Positions 56,589 to 64,000 of a stretch of 64,000 nucleotides of DNA are shown here, one piece after another (within the stretch, counting starts at the first letter, position 1; each line of letters starts with the position of its first letter). The notes beneath the pieces were generated by a model. The model worked only from the letters and a program-made list of their open reading frames with translations. It had not been told where the DNA came from and did not search any database. The position numbers and the translations under genes were made by a program. Origin of the DNA: Alphaproteobacteria bacterium (lineage in GTDB: Bacteria > Pseudomonadota > Alphaproteobacteria > UBA6615); NCBI GenBank assembly GCA_011087645.1, contig JAALLF010000001.1, forward strand, positions 272,046 through 336,045. Direction: 5' to 3'.

Positions 56589-56640
56589 AATTCCTCGTCC
56601 TTCGAGACACTCGCTGCGCGAGCCCTCAGGATGAGGAATT
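56589..56640. repeat. Alphaproteobacterial palindromic intergenic repeat
   Basis: Outer arms aattcctc (56589-56596) and gaggaatt (56633-56640) are perfect. Between them is an inner palindrome ctcgctgcgcgag (56610-56622). The internal text ccttcgagac...ctcaggatgag matches from memory a widespread dispersed repeat of alphaproteobacterial genomes. Confidence 0.7.
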
Positions 56641-56751
56641 CTGTGAAATATTTCAAAAGCCTCACCCTGAGAGCCTGGCCGGAAATGAATTGTTTGTTTC
56701 TAAGACCTTGTTCCCCGCCCCGTGGGAGAAAACCAAACGCAATGGCTAACG

Positions 56752-56858
56752 CCACCCCCCTCCCTAACCCTCCCCCTCGCTGGGGGGAGGGAAATTATTA
56801 GCGACCCGCTGGCTATTACCCCCTCCCCCTTGAGGGGGGAGGGTTGGGGTGGGGGTGA
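56752..56858. repeat. REPIN-like pair of inverted REP elements
   Basis: Two G/C-run palindromes in opposite orientation (56752-56791 and 56819-56858) are near reverse complements of each other, including the asymmetric ccaaccc/gggttgg arms. A 27-bp spacer separates them. Such doublets are the mobile unit of REP-type families. A single half-element occurs at 38035-38052. Confidence 0.65.
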
Positions 56859-56993
56859 TGACGCTCGAGGGTCAGATTGATAAACCACTGATATCGCTCA
56901 CTTCATTTCCGGTCAGACTCTAAGGATGAGGCGAAAGGGCGTCTCGAAGGGCGAGGCCATCCTCGGCGTCTTCCTTTCGCAACGGCCACATTG

Positions 56994-57461
56994 CTAGGGC
57001 GCGGCCGCTGGCTTGTCGGTCACCGGCGACGACAGCACCACCGAAGTGTGGGCGGTGCCGAACCGGCGGAAGCGGGCGATCACATCCTCCAGCTCGGCCA
57101 CCGACGTCACCGCCAAGCGAATGAGAAAGCAATCCTCGCCGGTGATGTGATGGCATTCGATCACCGCATCCAGCGACGCGCACAGGGCGATCACCCGTTG
57201 ATAGCTGGTGGCCGGCGTGGTCAGACGCAGATACGCGCCGAGCGGCCGCCCCAACCAGGCCCGGTCGACGGTCGCATGATAGCCGGTGATCGCCCCGGCT
57301 TCCTCGAGACGCCGCACCCGCTCGGCCACCGCCGGGGTCGACATGCCGACGCGACGCGCCAGCGCGCTGAACGACAGCCGCGCATCGGACTGCAATTCAC
57401 GCAGCAGCCGCCAGGCGATCTGATCCACCCGACTTTCCGTTCGTAAAGCGGCTTCCGTCAT
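56994..57461 (-). CDS. Lrp/AsnC family transcriptional regulator
   Basis: A 155-aa protein. The N-terminal HTH is SFSALARRVGMSTPAVAERV near 30-50, with the LEEAGAITGYHATVD linker. A C-terminal RAM ligand-binding domain follows, with DAVIECHHITGEDCFLIRL. Lrp-type proteins sense amino acids. The target genes are unknown; an AT-rich upstream gap suggests autoregulation. Confidence 0.93.
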   Translation of the reverse strand: MTEAALRTESRVDQIAWRLLRELQSDARLSFSALARRVGMSTPAVAERVRRLEEAGAITGYHATVDRAWLGRPLGAYLRLTTPATSYQRVIALCASLDAVIECHHITGEDCFLIRLAVTSVAELEDVIARFRRFGTAHTSVVLSSPVTDKPAAAP

Positions 57462-57835
57462 GACAAACCGAACCTAAGGTATTTTCTTATTGATATTAAA
57501 TATTATAACTTAACTTCTGTAAATACCTATTATTCAGAGTTCATATATAGATTTTACCTGCCGGTTGGAAATCAGCATCACGGAACGACCTAACGATCGA
57601 TAATTCGATGGTTCAGGGTGTCTGACGGCCGAGAATCCCTCGACCCCGGAAGAGGCGTTAGATGGTGGCTTTCGGGCCCTTTGCGACCGGAATCGAGGTG
57701 TGAGCTAATCCGGTCGTAAGTGCAGTCGCTCGTTCACAGGGATTGTGACCCAAAAAAGACGTGATGACCTGCGCCAGGGGTAATCAGTTTGAAAAACTTC
57801 ACGTTTGCCGCCATCGCTTGAATTCCAGGCAAGAT
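57462..57835. other. Intergenic region with AT-rich promoter stretch and an inverted repeat
   Basis: Bases 57470-57560 are AT-rich and would hold the Lrp-gene promoter. Further on, an 8-bp inverted repeat (cgaccgga ... tccggtcg, near 57684-57720, 17-base loop) stands without an associated gene. No coding frame with recognisable content was found. Confidence 0.5.
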
Positions 57836-58159
57836 CTAATCCTTCAGAAAGTCACCCAGATCACGGCCGAGATTTCCCATCAACGTAAAGTAAAGCTCGG
57901 GGCCAGGCGGGATGCCAACCCCGACAGGATCGAGCTGCGAGCGTCGTACTTTCGTGCCTTCCACCACAGTCGCGACGATTGCCGCGGGGAACTGTGGTTC
58001 CGAGAATACGCAGCGAATATTCGCATCAAGGAGCAAGTCGCGTACTTCTTTAAGCCGCCGTGCCCCGGGCGGCCGCTCCGGCGATAAAGATCTTATTCTC
58101 AGTCCATCCAAGGCGTTGGGTCCAGCATCGAACACGCTACGGCGATTCTGCTCACCCAA
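57836..58159 (-). pseudogene. znuA: Truncated zinc-binding protein znuA (C-terminal remnant)
   Basis: The minus-strand frame reads like the last third of a ZnuA periplasmic zinc-binding protein: SLSPERPPGARRLKEVRDLL, CVFSEPQF, VVEGTKVRRSQLDPVGVG and PGPELYFTLMGNLGRDLGDF. An in-frame stop lies just upstream (58163-58165) and the N-terminal two thirds, with the signal peptide and His-rich loop, are absent. No znuB, znuC or zur is adjacent. It is therefore a decayed remnant, divergent from the DUF1007-NicO pair. Confidence 0.85.
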
Positions 58160-58226
58160 TACTCAGGACGGAAGAATTGAACAGTATTGCTAATCATTTG
58201 ATGCTAAACGGCTTGGAAAGACTGTT

Positions 58227-58255
58227 TTGACATTGTAACGACGTTTGACTAATCA
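58227..58255 (+). promoter_or_regulatory. Weak candidate promoter for the DUF1007-NicO operon
   Basis: A perfect TTGACA (58227-58232) is followed 17 bases on by TAATCA, a poor -10. It points at the DUF1007 gene starting at 58308. No clear Zur operator palindrome was found here by eye. Confidence 0.25.
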
Positions 58256-58307
58256 GCATTCGCAAACACTATGAACAGTAGATTTTTGGCTGGCTGAGAG
58301 TGACGCC

Positions 58308-58949
58308 ATGAGAACCTTGACTCTATTCGCTGTTGCTTTCGTCGCATGGCTTCAAGTCAGCGCGCCGGCCGTTGCTCACCCGCACCTATGGATAGACATG
58401 CGCACGGGCATTCTGTTCGACGCCTCGGGCAAGGTTGAAGCGCTGCAAGTTCATTGGCGGTTCGACGAACTCTACAGCTTGTTGCTGCTCGAAGAGCTGA
58501 AAGGTCCCGACGGGGAAATTTCCGACGACCGGCTGAAGGCCCTGGCGCGGCAAAATATCGAGAACTTGAAAGAGTTCTCCTATTTCACGTTCATCGAAGT
58601 CGCCGGCCATAAGGTAAATTATCGCGAGATCACGCAGTATGAGAGCAAAGTCGAAGGCAACCGGGTTTCGCTGGATTTCATAGTTCCCCTGAACGAGCCC
58701 GTTGACCCGCTTCTCCAGTCATTCACCTACGCCGTCTACGACCCAACTTATTTCATCTCATTTCTTCATATGGAGCAGACGCCGGTCGTTCTCGACGGGG
58801 ATGCGCGACCGGAATGCGGCTACGCTATCAAGGAGCCCAATCCCAATCCGGAAGTCGTCACATTCGCCAACTCGCTGGACAGGACAGAGACCGCAGGCGA
58901 CGGACTGGGGATCCAGTTTACCGAACATGTCGCGCTGACTTGCGAATGA
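58308..58949 (+). CDS. DUF1007 family periplasmic protein
   Basis: A 213-aa exported protein with a signal peptide (LTLFAVAFVAWLQVSAPAVA, then HPHLWID). The HPHLWIDM motif at the mature N-terminus and YDPTYFISFLH are typical of the family, which is usually encoded beside a nickel/cobalt-type transporter. A periplasmic metal-binding role is inferred. It overlaps the NicO gene by 4 bp (ATGA). Confidence 0.88.
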   Translation: MRTLTLFAVAFVAWLQVSAPAVAHPHLWIDMRTGILFDASGKVEALQVHWRFDELYSLLLLEELKGPDGEISDDRLKALARQNIENLKEFSYFTFIEVAGHKVNYREITQYESKVEGNRVSLDFIVPLNEPVDPLLQSFTYAVYDPTYFISFLHMEQTPVVLDGDARPECGYAIKEPNPNPEVVTFANSLDRTETAGDGLGIQFTEHVALTCE

Positions 58950-60001
58950 TTATGCTGGCAGGCATCCCCGTGACCACAAACCTTCGAGTTGTGCTGGGCG
59001 TGTCTGTTTTCCTATCGAGCTTGCTCGCCTTCGCCGAGTTGGCGCCGGCCATGGCCCAACAAACGTCCGCACCGGGAGGTGGCGGCGGTCTTTTGCAGTC
59101 GTTCTACTCGATTTGGGGCGACCTGATGCAATATGTCCGTACCCAGCAGCGTGCTTTTACTAACGAGCTTGCCGGTGCTGTTAGATCCTTGCGTGACGAA
59201 GACTCTCTGGCCGCCGCCTGGGGTCTTGTCGTTGTAAGCTTTTTGTATGGTGTATTCCACGCAGCAGGCCCGGGCCACGGCAAAGTGGTGATCTCAACCT
59301 ACCTGTTAACGCATCCAAGCAATTTGAAGCGCGGTCTCGCTCTCGCCTGGGTGTCGTCTTTGGTGCAAGGCGTCACGGCAGTCGTCTTGGTGATGGCGCT
59401 GGTTCATCTGTTCGGTCTGGCGCTGCGCGAAACGCGCAATGCCGTGGGGCCGCTGGAAACAACCAGCTTCGCGTTGGTCGCATTACTCGGCGGTTGGCTT
59501 GTGTGGCGCGCGATTGCCGCAATCCGCCGCTCATTTCTAGCGCATGGCCAATCGGCTATCGCGGGCAACCTCCACAATGATCACATCGGCCACGCGCATG
59601 ACCCCAATGATCCCAACTGTTGTGTCGCCCATGGCCCCAGCGCGCAGCAAATCGGCGCGATCAAAACCTGGCGCGAGGCGTTGCCGATCGTGCTGTCGAT
59701 CGGTATCCGGCCCTGTAGTGGAGGCGTTCTGGTTCTGCTCATCGCCGAGGCGATGGATTTGCGCGCCGCCGGTATCGGCGCCGTGTTTGCCATGGCGATA
59801 GGGACCGCGCTGACGGTATCGGCGCTGGCGTTATCGTCAGTGTTTTTGCGCAAATTCGCGACCATGGTTGTTCGTTCAGAAGGCACAACTGTGCAAGCGG
59901 CTGGGCATGTCGTCGCCTTGGCGGGGGGCGGCATCATTATGATGCTTGGTCTGGCACTATTCTTCGATTCACTAAAACCGAGCGCCGTACCTGTATTTTA
60001 G
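58946..60001 (+). CDS. NicO/RcnA-like nickel/cobalt transporter family protein
   Basis: A 351-aa membrane protein with a cleavable-looking N-terminal helix and about six others. The family motif HAAGPGHGKVVISTYLLTHP is present, and SIGIRPCSGGVLVL marks the second conserved helix. A His/Asp-rich loop (HNDHIGHAHDPNDPNCC) suggests metal sensing. Known members export or import Ni2+/Co2+; with a decayed znuA nearby, zinc is also possible. The start at 58946 overlaps the DUF1007 stop. Confidence 0.88.
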   Translation: MIMLAGIPVTTNLRVVLGVSVFLSSLLAFAELAPAMAQQTSAPGGGGGLLQSFYSIWGDLMQYVRTQQRAFTNELAGAVRSLRDEDSLAAAWGLVVVSFLYGVFHAAGPGHGKVVISTYLLTHPSNLKRGLALAWVSSLVQGVTAVVLVMALVHLFGLALRETRNAVGPLETTSFALVALLGGWLVWRAIAAIRRSFLAHGQSAIAGNLHNDHIGHAHDPNDPNCCVAHGPSAQQIGAIKTWREALPIVLSIGIRPCSGGVLVLLIAEAMDLRAAGIGAVFAMAIGTALTVSALALSSVFLRKFATMVVRSEGTTVQAAGHVVALAGGGIIMMLGLALFFDSLKPSAVPVF

Positions 60002-60106
60002 CTTCGCCCACGGGTTAGTCAGTGGCGATGTCCGGAATTGGCTAAAAATCGCCCTGACCGAGGGGGCGAGGCACGACCGTTGTTGGGTGGATTCTGTTGC
60101 AAACCT

Positions 60107-60158
60107 GCCGTGAACCGCCATGCGTCGTGACGGCCGCTTATGACCCGTAGGAAACATC
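60107..60158. repeat. Dispersed repeat, copy 1 of 3
   Basis: gccgtgaaccgccatgcgtc then gtgacggccgcttatgaccc and a gaaacatc end. It lies upstream of the secreted NTF2-like gene. Copy 3 matches it almost base for base over the first 35 bases. Confidence 0.7.
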
Positions 60159-60246
60159 AGGCAGGAGAATAATTGACGCCGATTTCTCACTGCCATAGGT
60201 TCCTATAAGCCTGTTGTTGGGCCAACAAAACCTACGGGGGAGTATA

Positions 60247-60687
60247 ATGAAATTACGGTTTTTAAGTTATTTGTCGGCTGCCATGCTGATGGTGTCACTT
60301 GCTGTCGTTGGCTCTAGCCAAGTTTACGCTGGCGGCATGGCGGACAAGACCAAAGCTGTCCTTGATAGCCATCTGACCGCTTTCGGTTCTGGCAACGTTG
60401 ATGCGATCCTTGCTAATTACGCATCGGATGCCGTGATCATGTTTCCGGGCGGGATGGTGTCTGGTCATGCCGATATCCGAGGCATGTTTGAAGGTTTGGT
60501 GACTGAGTTTGGTCAGCCAGGCGTTACCTTCGAGATGCTGAACTCAGATGTGAGTGGCGAGATCGCCTTCATTGTCTGGAAGGCTGAGACAGGTAAGGCG
60601 GTCTACGAGATGGGCACCGATACATATGTCATCCGCGACAATAAGATTGTTATGCAAACTGTCGCCACAAAGAACACGATGAAGTAG
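60247..60687 (+). CDS. Secreted NTF2/SnoaL-like protein
   Basis: A 146-aa protein. The signal peptide is MKLRFLSYLSAAMLMVSLAV with a YAGG-type cleavage region. The mature part is a single NTF2-like domain (AVLDSHLTAFGSGNVDAILA, YASDAVIMFPGG, GHADIRGMFEGLV). GGGGAG lies 6 bases before the ATG. The ligand is unknown. An intrinsic terminator follows. Confidence 0.82.
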   Translation: MKLRFLSYLSAAMLMVSLAVVGSSQVYAGGMADKTKAVLDSHLTAFGSGNVDAILANYASDAVIMFPGGMVSGHADIRGMFEGLVTEFGQPGVTFEMLNSDVSGEIAFIVWKAETGKAVYEMGTDTYVIRDNKIVMQTVATKNTMK

Positions 60688-60708
60688 TTCCGGCGATAAC
60701 TCTCGGTG

Positions 60709-60742
60709 AAAGGCCCGCTATTTCAGCGGGCCTTTTCTTTAA
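60709..60742 (+). terminator. Intrinsic terminator after the NTF2-like gene
   Basis: An 11-bp stem, aaaggcccgct (60709-60719) with agcgggccttt (60725-60735), has the 5-base loop atttc and is followed by TCTTT. It lies 21 bp past the stop. Confidence 0.88.
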
Positions 60743-60795
60743 AATAAGGTCGTCATCGACCAGGTCTCGATTTGACCGCTTTTGTGTACAACCCC

Positions 60796-60847
60796 GCCGT
60801 GAACCGCGATAGGTGATGACGACGGGTTTTGGCCCGCGGCAAACATC
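60796..60847. repeat. Dispersed repeat, copy 2 of 3 (divergent)
   Basis: gccgtgaaccgcgataggtg then an altered centre (gacgggttttggcccg) and gcaaacatc. It keeps the ends of the family but differs in the middle. It lies between the terminator and the downstream end of the minus-strand secreted gene. Confidence 0.6.
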
Positions 60848-60911
60848 GGCCGGATATAACCCCAGCCAAAACAAGGAGCTTTTTGTGCGTTAATCTGATT
60901 TCGACTAGTAC

Positions 60912-61316
60912 TCAGCGCGGCCTCATAAGTGGGCCTTTATTGCCGTTGGCATTGTAAAATTGTAGCGATCCAGCGCTGGCCCCCATTTCGAAAGAGCCAC
61001 AGCCCTCCTCTCCCTGTCGCCGAACCTTATACGTGGCACAAATATTGGTGACCTCCTTTACACGCCAGACACCTGTATCGCTAAACAAAAGACGGGCTTG
61101 ATCACTCGACCAAACTTCGAGAGAAATTGTGTTGTCTGGTTTGTAAGTCAGATTCACAATATTGTTGTTGGGCGGAGAGAACGTAAATGCGCGCTCCACA
61201 GATCCAAAATGCTCTTGAATGTTAATTTTGTCCCCATCGGCAGCAAAGCTCATACTGGTAGAAACCACCGAAAAACCCAGCATTGCGGCCAGAATTACTG
61301 ATATTTTAAGACGCAT
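60912..61316 (-). CDS. Small secreted protein with W...C...C pattern (1)
   Basis: A 134-aa protein. The start at 61316 has GGAGGG a few bases upstream and gives a signal peptide (LKISVILAAMLGFSVVSTSM, cleavage near SFA-AD). The mature part has a Trp followed at 8 residues by Cys and 12 later by Cys (VWRVKEVTNICATYK, EGCGSFEM). No family is recognised. Composition is low-GC compared with the window. Pattern similarity to the next minus-strand gene is described in the findings. Confidence 0.65.
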   Translation of the reverse strand: MRLKISVILAAMLGFSVVSTSMSFAADGDKINIQEHFGSVERAFTFSPPNNNIVNLTYKPDNTISLEVWSSDQARLLFSDTGVWRVKEVTNICATYKVRRQGEEGCGSFEMGASAGSLQFYNANGNKGPLMRPR

Positions 61317-61651
61317 AATCCCTCCAATTAAGTTCAGGCCAATATAGTGTAAGGCAAACATATCGACAAATTTTACCAACTGAAGAATTACGGCAAAGCA
61401 GTACATTCAACATTTTTTATATTGTAGCGCTTCGGAATGAATTTATGGCTCCGCAAGGAACAAAACTTACACATTTTCCTACACAAAACGCCGCAGCGTC
61501 GGAAATCGACAATAATTTCCATCACTTATAAAAACACACACGGGACTTCAAACCCTTCGGCCTTGCGAACCCGCCGTGAACCGCCCCACGTCGTGACGGC
61601 CGCTTATGCTCCAGAGCAAACCTTGACCATTATTTCACACTGGCATGAACG
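61317..61651. other. AT-rich 335-bp intergenic region containing repeat copy 3
   Basis: The only structure recognised is the third copy of the roughly 50-bp repeat (61573-61623). The rest is AT-rich, with a promoter expected for the gene at 61316. No open frame with a ribosome site was found. Confidence 0.5.
61573..61623. repeat. Dispersed repeat, copy 3 of 3
   Basis: gccgtgaaccgccccacgtc then gtgacggccgcttatgct and a gcaaacc end. It is nearly identical to copy 1 over its first 35 bases. It lies 30 bp from the stop of the secreted gene at 61652. Confidence 0.7.
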
Positions 61652-62041
61652 CTAATCGGCGAAACGGTATTTTACGCGCGTTCCTTGTCCACTTGCCCGA
61701 ATAACCGTTACGCCGTTTTCATCGTAACTCATGATCTGGCATTCCATTTCGCCACGCCCCGTGCCGACGCGAAAAGAGCGGCAAAATTGTTGGTCCCGGA
61801 ACTCCCATTTGCCGGTGATTTTCTTGTTGTCCAAAAATCCGACCAGTTTGCCATGCGGTTCGACCAAAATGCGCACTTTGCCGCTCCGCGTCTCAAGTTG
61901 GCGCCCAACAACGACCCGCTCCAATGTTGCCAAATCTGTTATTCTCTCTTGCTCAGCGTAAGCGATATCGGCTTTGAGAATACCGCTAGCGATGAACGCA
62001 AATCCGATTACCAGGCCAATTCCGCCATGATGATTGATCAT
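61652..62041 (-). CDS. Small secreted protein with W...C...C pattern (2)
   Basis: A 129-aa protein. The ATG at 62041 has GGAGA 7 bases upstream and yields a signal peptide (IGLVIGFAFIASGILKADIA, cleavage near AYA-EQ). The frame opens to 62149 without support. The mature part has DNKKITGKWEFRDQQFCRSF and EMECQIMSY: Trp, Cys 7 residues on, Cys 13 further. Small secreted proteins with a GxW...C...C core are common in alphaproteobacteria, but I cannot name the family. Confidence 0.65.
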   Translation of the reverse strand: MINHHGGIGLVIGFAFIASGILKADIAYAEQERITDLATLERVVVGRQLETRSGKVRILVEPHGKLVGFLDNKKITGKWEFRDQQFCRSFRVGTGRGEMECQIMSYDENGVTVIRASGQGTRVKYRFAD

Positions 62042-62170
62042 TTGCCATTCTCCATGTTTCCGTAGATTGGAAGACCAACGAATTCGACTAGCGTAAGTCA
62101 CCTTCGAGAGTAGCGAAAATTTAGAAGCCGCGACAGCCATCAGGAACAAGACCGGACAGAGGAGAAACAG

Positions 62171-62575
62171 GTGAACCCTATATTTTCAACCCTCGCCCAA
62201 GTGCTGGCCCTGGCGCTTGCGCTCACGGCCGGCGCCACGGCGGGCTACGCCGACGGCGACGTGGCCACCGGCAAGGATGTTTTTCTGACACATTGCTGGC
62301 AGTGCCACACGGTCGAAGAGGGGGGCGCTGACAAAATCGGCCCCAATCTATTCGGCCTGTTCGCCACCACAGCCGGACAACGGGTCGCTAGATACGAAAG
62401 CCGTTACTCGCCGGAGATCAAGGCCTCGGGTATCGTCTGGAGCGAAGAAACCCTCGACCAATGGCTTGAGGGCCCTGAAAAAATGGTGCCCTTTACTAAT
62501 ATGCCGTTCGTTGGATTTGCCAATAAAGACGACCGAGATAACGTGATCGCCTATCTGAAATCGGTCACCCAATAG
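62171..62575 (+). CDS. Class I c-type cytochrome
   Basis: A 134-aa periplasmic cytochrome. The GTG start at 62171 is supported by GAGGAG about 8 bases upstream. It has a signal peptide ([18 protein letters not shown]), heme site Cys42-Trp-Gln-Cys45-His46, [10 protein letters not shown], and the axial Met near 111 in [10 protein letters not shown]. The [18 protein letters not shown] segment resembles cytochrome c2-type electron carriers. The partner is unknown. Confidence 0.93.
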   Translation: MNPIFSTLAQVLALALALTAGATAGYADGDVATGKDVFLTHCWQCHTVEEGGADKIGPNLFGLFATTAGQRVARYESRYSPEIKASGIVWSEETLDQWLEGPEKMVPFTNMPFVGFANKDDRDNVIAYLKSVTQ

Positions 62576-62589
62576 CAGACAAATCGACC

Positions 62590-62733
62590 CGCGCGCCGCC
62601 TCGACGGGGCGGGGGAATGCTCGAGACACTCGCCGAACGCCTGCCGACCCTGACCCTCGTCGAAGAGCAAGCCTTCGACTTTCAGGCGAATTCTACCTTC
62701 AGGGGTCCGGCGGAGCTGTGGCTGACCTGGTAG
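62590..62733 (+). pseudogene. Truncated cytochrome P450, C-terminal tail
   Basis: After the cytochrome c stop, the plus strand reads RAPPRRGGGMLETLAERLPT then LVEEQAFDFQANSTFRGPAE and LWLTW-stop. This matches the end of bacterial P450s, from the helix after the heme Cys loop (GAPLARREG-like) to the final LxxW. The heme-binding Cys and everything before it are missing. No start or ribosome site would make it a gene. Confidence 0.75.
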
Positions 62734-62784
62734 GCTGAACGCCCGCTAGCACCTGTCGTCTGCGACACCGGCTAAACGCAACCC

Positions 62785-64000
62785 TTAAAGCGTTGCCGCC
62801 GGTAGGGGCGGTTGGTCCAAAATCATGTCGGACGCTTTTTCGGCGATCATGATCGTCGACGCGTTGGTGTTGGCCGAGGGCATTGCCGGCATCACCGAGG
62901 CGTCAACCACGCGCAGTCCCTCCATGCCGTGCACCTTCAGCTCGTCGCTGACGACGTTGTTGTGCTCGGCCGCGGGGCCCATGCGGCAGGTGCCCATGAG
63001 ATGGAAAACGGTGGTGCCGTAGCGCCGTGCGAAGTCGAGGAGTTCGTCGTCGCTTTGCACGCTGTCGCCGGGGACCGCCTCGCGATCGAAAAACTGCGCG
63101 AGCTCAGGCGTGTGGAGAAGCTGCCGTTGCAGGCGAAGGCCGGCGACCGTGATCTGCCGGTCGTATTCGTGCGCCAGATAGTTGGGCTGGATTTCCGGCT
63201 TGTCGCCGGCCTCGGCGGTGCGGGCGCGCACAAAGCCGCGACTGAGCGGGCGCATGGCGAAGATCGCCGCGGTCATGCCCGGATAATCGTCGAGCTGGGC
63301 GATCTTGCCGTCCTTGTAGCTGGCCGGCGTGAAAATAAGTTGCAGATCGGGGAAGTCCAACGTCGTATTGGATTTCCAGAACACGAAGACTTGGCTCGGC
63401 GTCATGGCAAGCAGGCCTTTACGGCGCAGGGCGTAGTTGGCGACCTCGCCGACCAGGGAGAGGCCGCGCGAGCGCTCGTTCAGGGTGCGGCCGTTCTTAA
63501 CCTGGGCGGACATGCGCACGCCGTAATGGTCGGATAGGTTTTCACCAACGCCCGGCAGATCGTGCACCACCGGCACGCCGATCTCGTTCAAGTGCGCGGC
63601 CGGTCCGACGCCGGAAATCTGTAAGAGCTGCGGCGAGCCGATCGACCCGCTCGACAGCACGACCTCGCGCCGCGCGCGGACCTCAATCTCGCGGCCGCCC
63701 TGGCGGAAGCGCACGCCGACCGCGCGCTTGCCGTCGAACAGGATGCGTTGGGCGTGGGCGTCGGTGCGGATGTCGAGGTTAGGCCGATGCTTGATCGGGT
63801 GCAGGAAGGCGCGCGCCGTGCTGACCCGGCGTCCGCCATCGATCGCGCGCTGAAAATAGCCGACACCGGCCTGCGCCGCGCCGTTATAGTCATGGTTGCG
63901 CGGGATACCCATGCCAACGGCGCCATCTATAAAGGCGTCGCAGATCGGGTCGCGCCGGTCGATGTCGGTGACCGTCAGCTCGCCGTCACGGCCGTGGAAA
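62785..64000 (-). CDS. GMC family FAD-dependent oxidoreductase (5' end beyond window)
   Basis: A glucose-methanol-choline type flavoenzyme, such as choline or alcohol dehydrogenase. The frame is open from the right window edge to the stop at 62785, so at least 404 residues are seen and the N-terminal FAD GxGxxG is outside. Seen: YNGAAQAGVGYFQRAID, VVLSSGSIGSPQLLQISGVG (GMC signature), DLPGVGENLSDHYG, and the catalytic His region VFHLMGTCRMGP with TNASTIMIAEKASD at the end. The substrate is unknown. A P450 tail lies just beyond its 3' end. Confidence 0.92.
   Translation of the reverse strand, partial: FHGRDGELTVTDIDRRDPICDAFIDGAVGMGIPRNHDYNGAAQAGVGYFQRAIDGGRRVSTARAFLHPIKHRPNLDIRTDAHAQRILFDGKRAVGVRFRQGGREIEVRARREVVLSSGSIGSPQLLQISGVGPAAHLNEIGVPVVHDLPGVGENLSDHYGVRMSAQVKNGRTLNERSRGLSLVGEVANYALRRKGLLAMTPSQVFVFWKSNTTLDFPDLQLIFTPASYKDGKIAQLDDYPGMTAAIFAMRPLSRGFVRARTAEAGDKPEIQPNYLAHEYDRQITVAGLRLQRQLLHTPELAQFFDREAVPGDSVQSDDELLDFARRYGTTVFHLMGTCRMGPAAEHNNVVSDELKVHGMEGLRVVDASVMPAMPSANTNASTIMIAEKASDMILDQPPLPAATL

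Larger units (their letters stand above)
56526..56993. other. Repeat-filled intergenic region
   Basis: No gene is visible in these 468 bp. It carries a palindromic repeat at 56589-56640, a REPIN-like inverted pair at 56752-56858 and a partial repeat near 56917-56965 (gatgag...gtctcgaagggcgagg), described separately. Confidence 0.7.

Noticed and set aside
57761..58087. Plus-strand 108-aa open frame in the znuA remnant
   Set aside because: The minus strand of the same bases reads as a clear ZnuA C-terminus; the plus-strand text has no features.
1..64000. Search for tRNA, rRNA, CRISPR arrays, integrases with att sites and intact transposases
   Set aside because: The gaps were read for cloverleaf-like and regularly spaced repeats; none was found. 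The only tyrosine recombinase is the chromosomal XerD.

Overview
The window reads as a chromosomal segment of a high-GC alphaproteobacterium, most likely of Rhodospirillales type. Three things suggest this: the gene orders rodZ-ispG-hisS-prfA-prmC next to divergent lysC/ubiG, mutT-argJ-parvulin next to divergent secA, and accA-xerD-exported protein next to divergent aroK-aroB-CNNM/CorC; the aerobic (CobS/CobT) cobaltochelatase genes beside bolA, a J-domain gene and rpmB; and NDUFAF5-like and DUF1178 genes of the mitochondrial/alphaproteobacterial lineage. The genus cannot be named from sequence alone. No rRNA, tRNA, CRISPR array, intact insertion sequence or prophage was found.

Layout. 1-7 kb (minus): a housekeeping block for translation termination (prmC, prfA), HisRS, isoprenoid synthesis (ispG), cell shape (RodZ-like) and aspartate kinase. 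7-15 kb: ubiG, small methyltransferases, glutaredoxin, ComF, an NDUFAF5-like gene, mutT, argJ and a parvulin-type PPIase. 15-17.8 kb: secA. 17.8-35 kb: an accessory, largely oxidative/catabolic region with three luciferase-like monooxygenases, a TAT-exported molybdoenzyme with its cytochrome b, an amidohydrolase followed by a permease, two AhpD/CMD paralogues, a CoxMSL-type molybdenum hydroxylase operon, an MFS carrier and a VOC protein. Small exported or lipid-anchored orphans lie between them, including a membrane-anchored protein with LAS-metallopeptidase motifs.

35.7-38 kb: a DUF3592 protein and a class III cyclase with TPR repeats. 38-46 kb: accA, xerD, a frameshifted exported protein and a previously uncalled 43-residue membrane protein on the minus strand, facing aroK, aroB, a CNNM/CorC protein and a DUF2889 protein on the plus strand. 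46-56.5 kb: RHH protein, bolA, J-domain protein, cobS, cobT, an HTTM membrane protein with a small partner, an acyl-CoA-dehydrogenase-fold oxygenase, tgt, rpmB and meaB.

56.5-64 kb is a decayed, repeat-rich stretch. It holds REP/REPIN-like palindromes, an Lrp regulator, a truncated znuA remnant beside a DUF1007-NicO metal transport pair, three copies of a roughly 50-bp dispersed repeat among small secreted proteins, a cytochrome c followed by a truncated cytochrome P450 tail, and a GMC oxidoreductase running off the end.

The best leads for something undescribed are the 43-aa overlapping membrane gene, the LAS-motif membrane protein, the HTTM/partner pair, and the repeat family interleaved with small secreted W...C...C proteins. 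No defence or mobile system of a recognised type is visible, and none of these leads is proven to be a new system.
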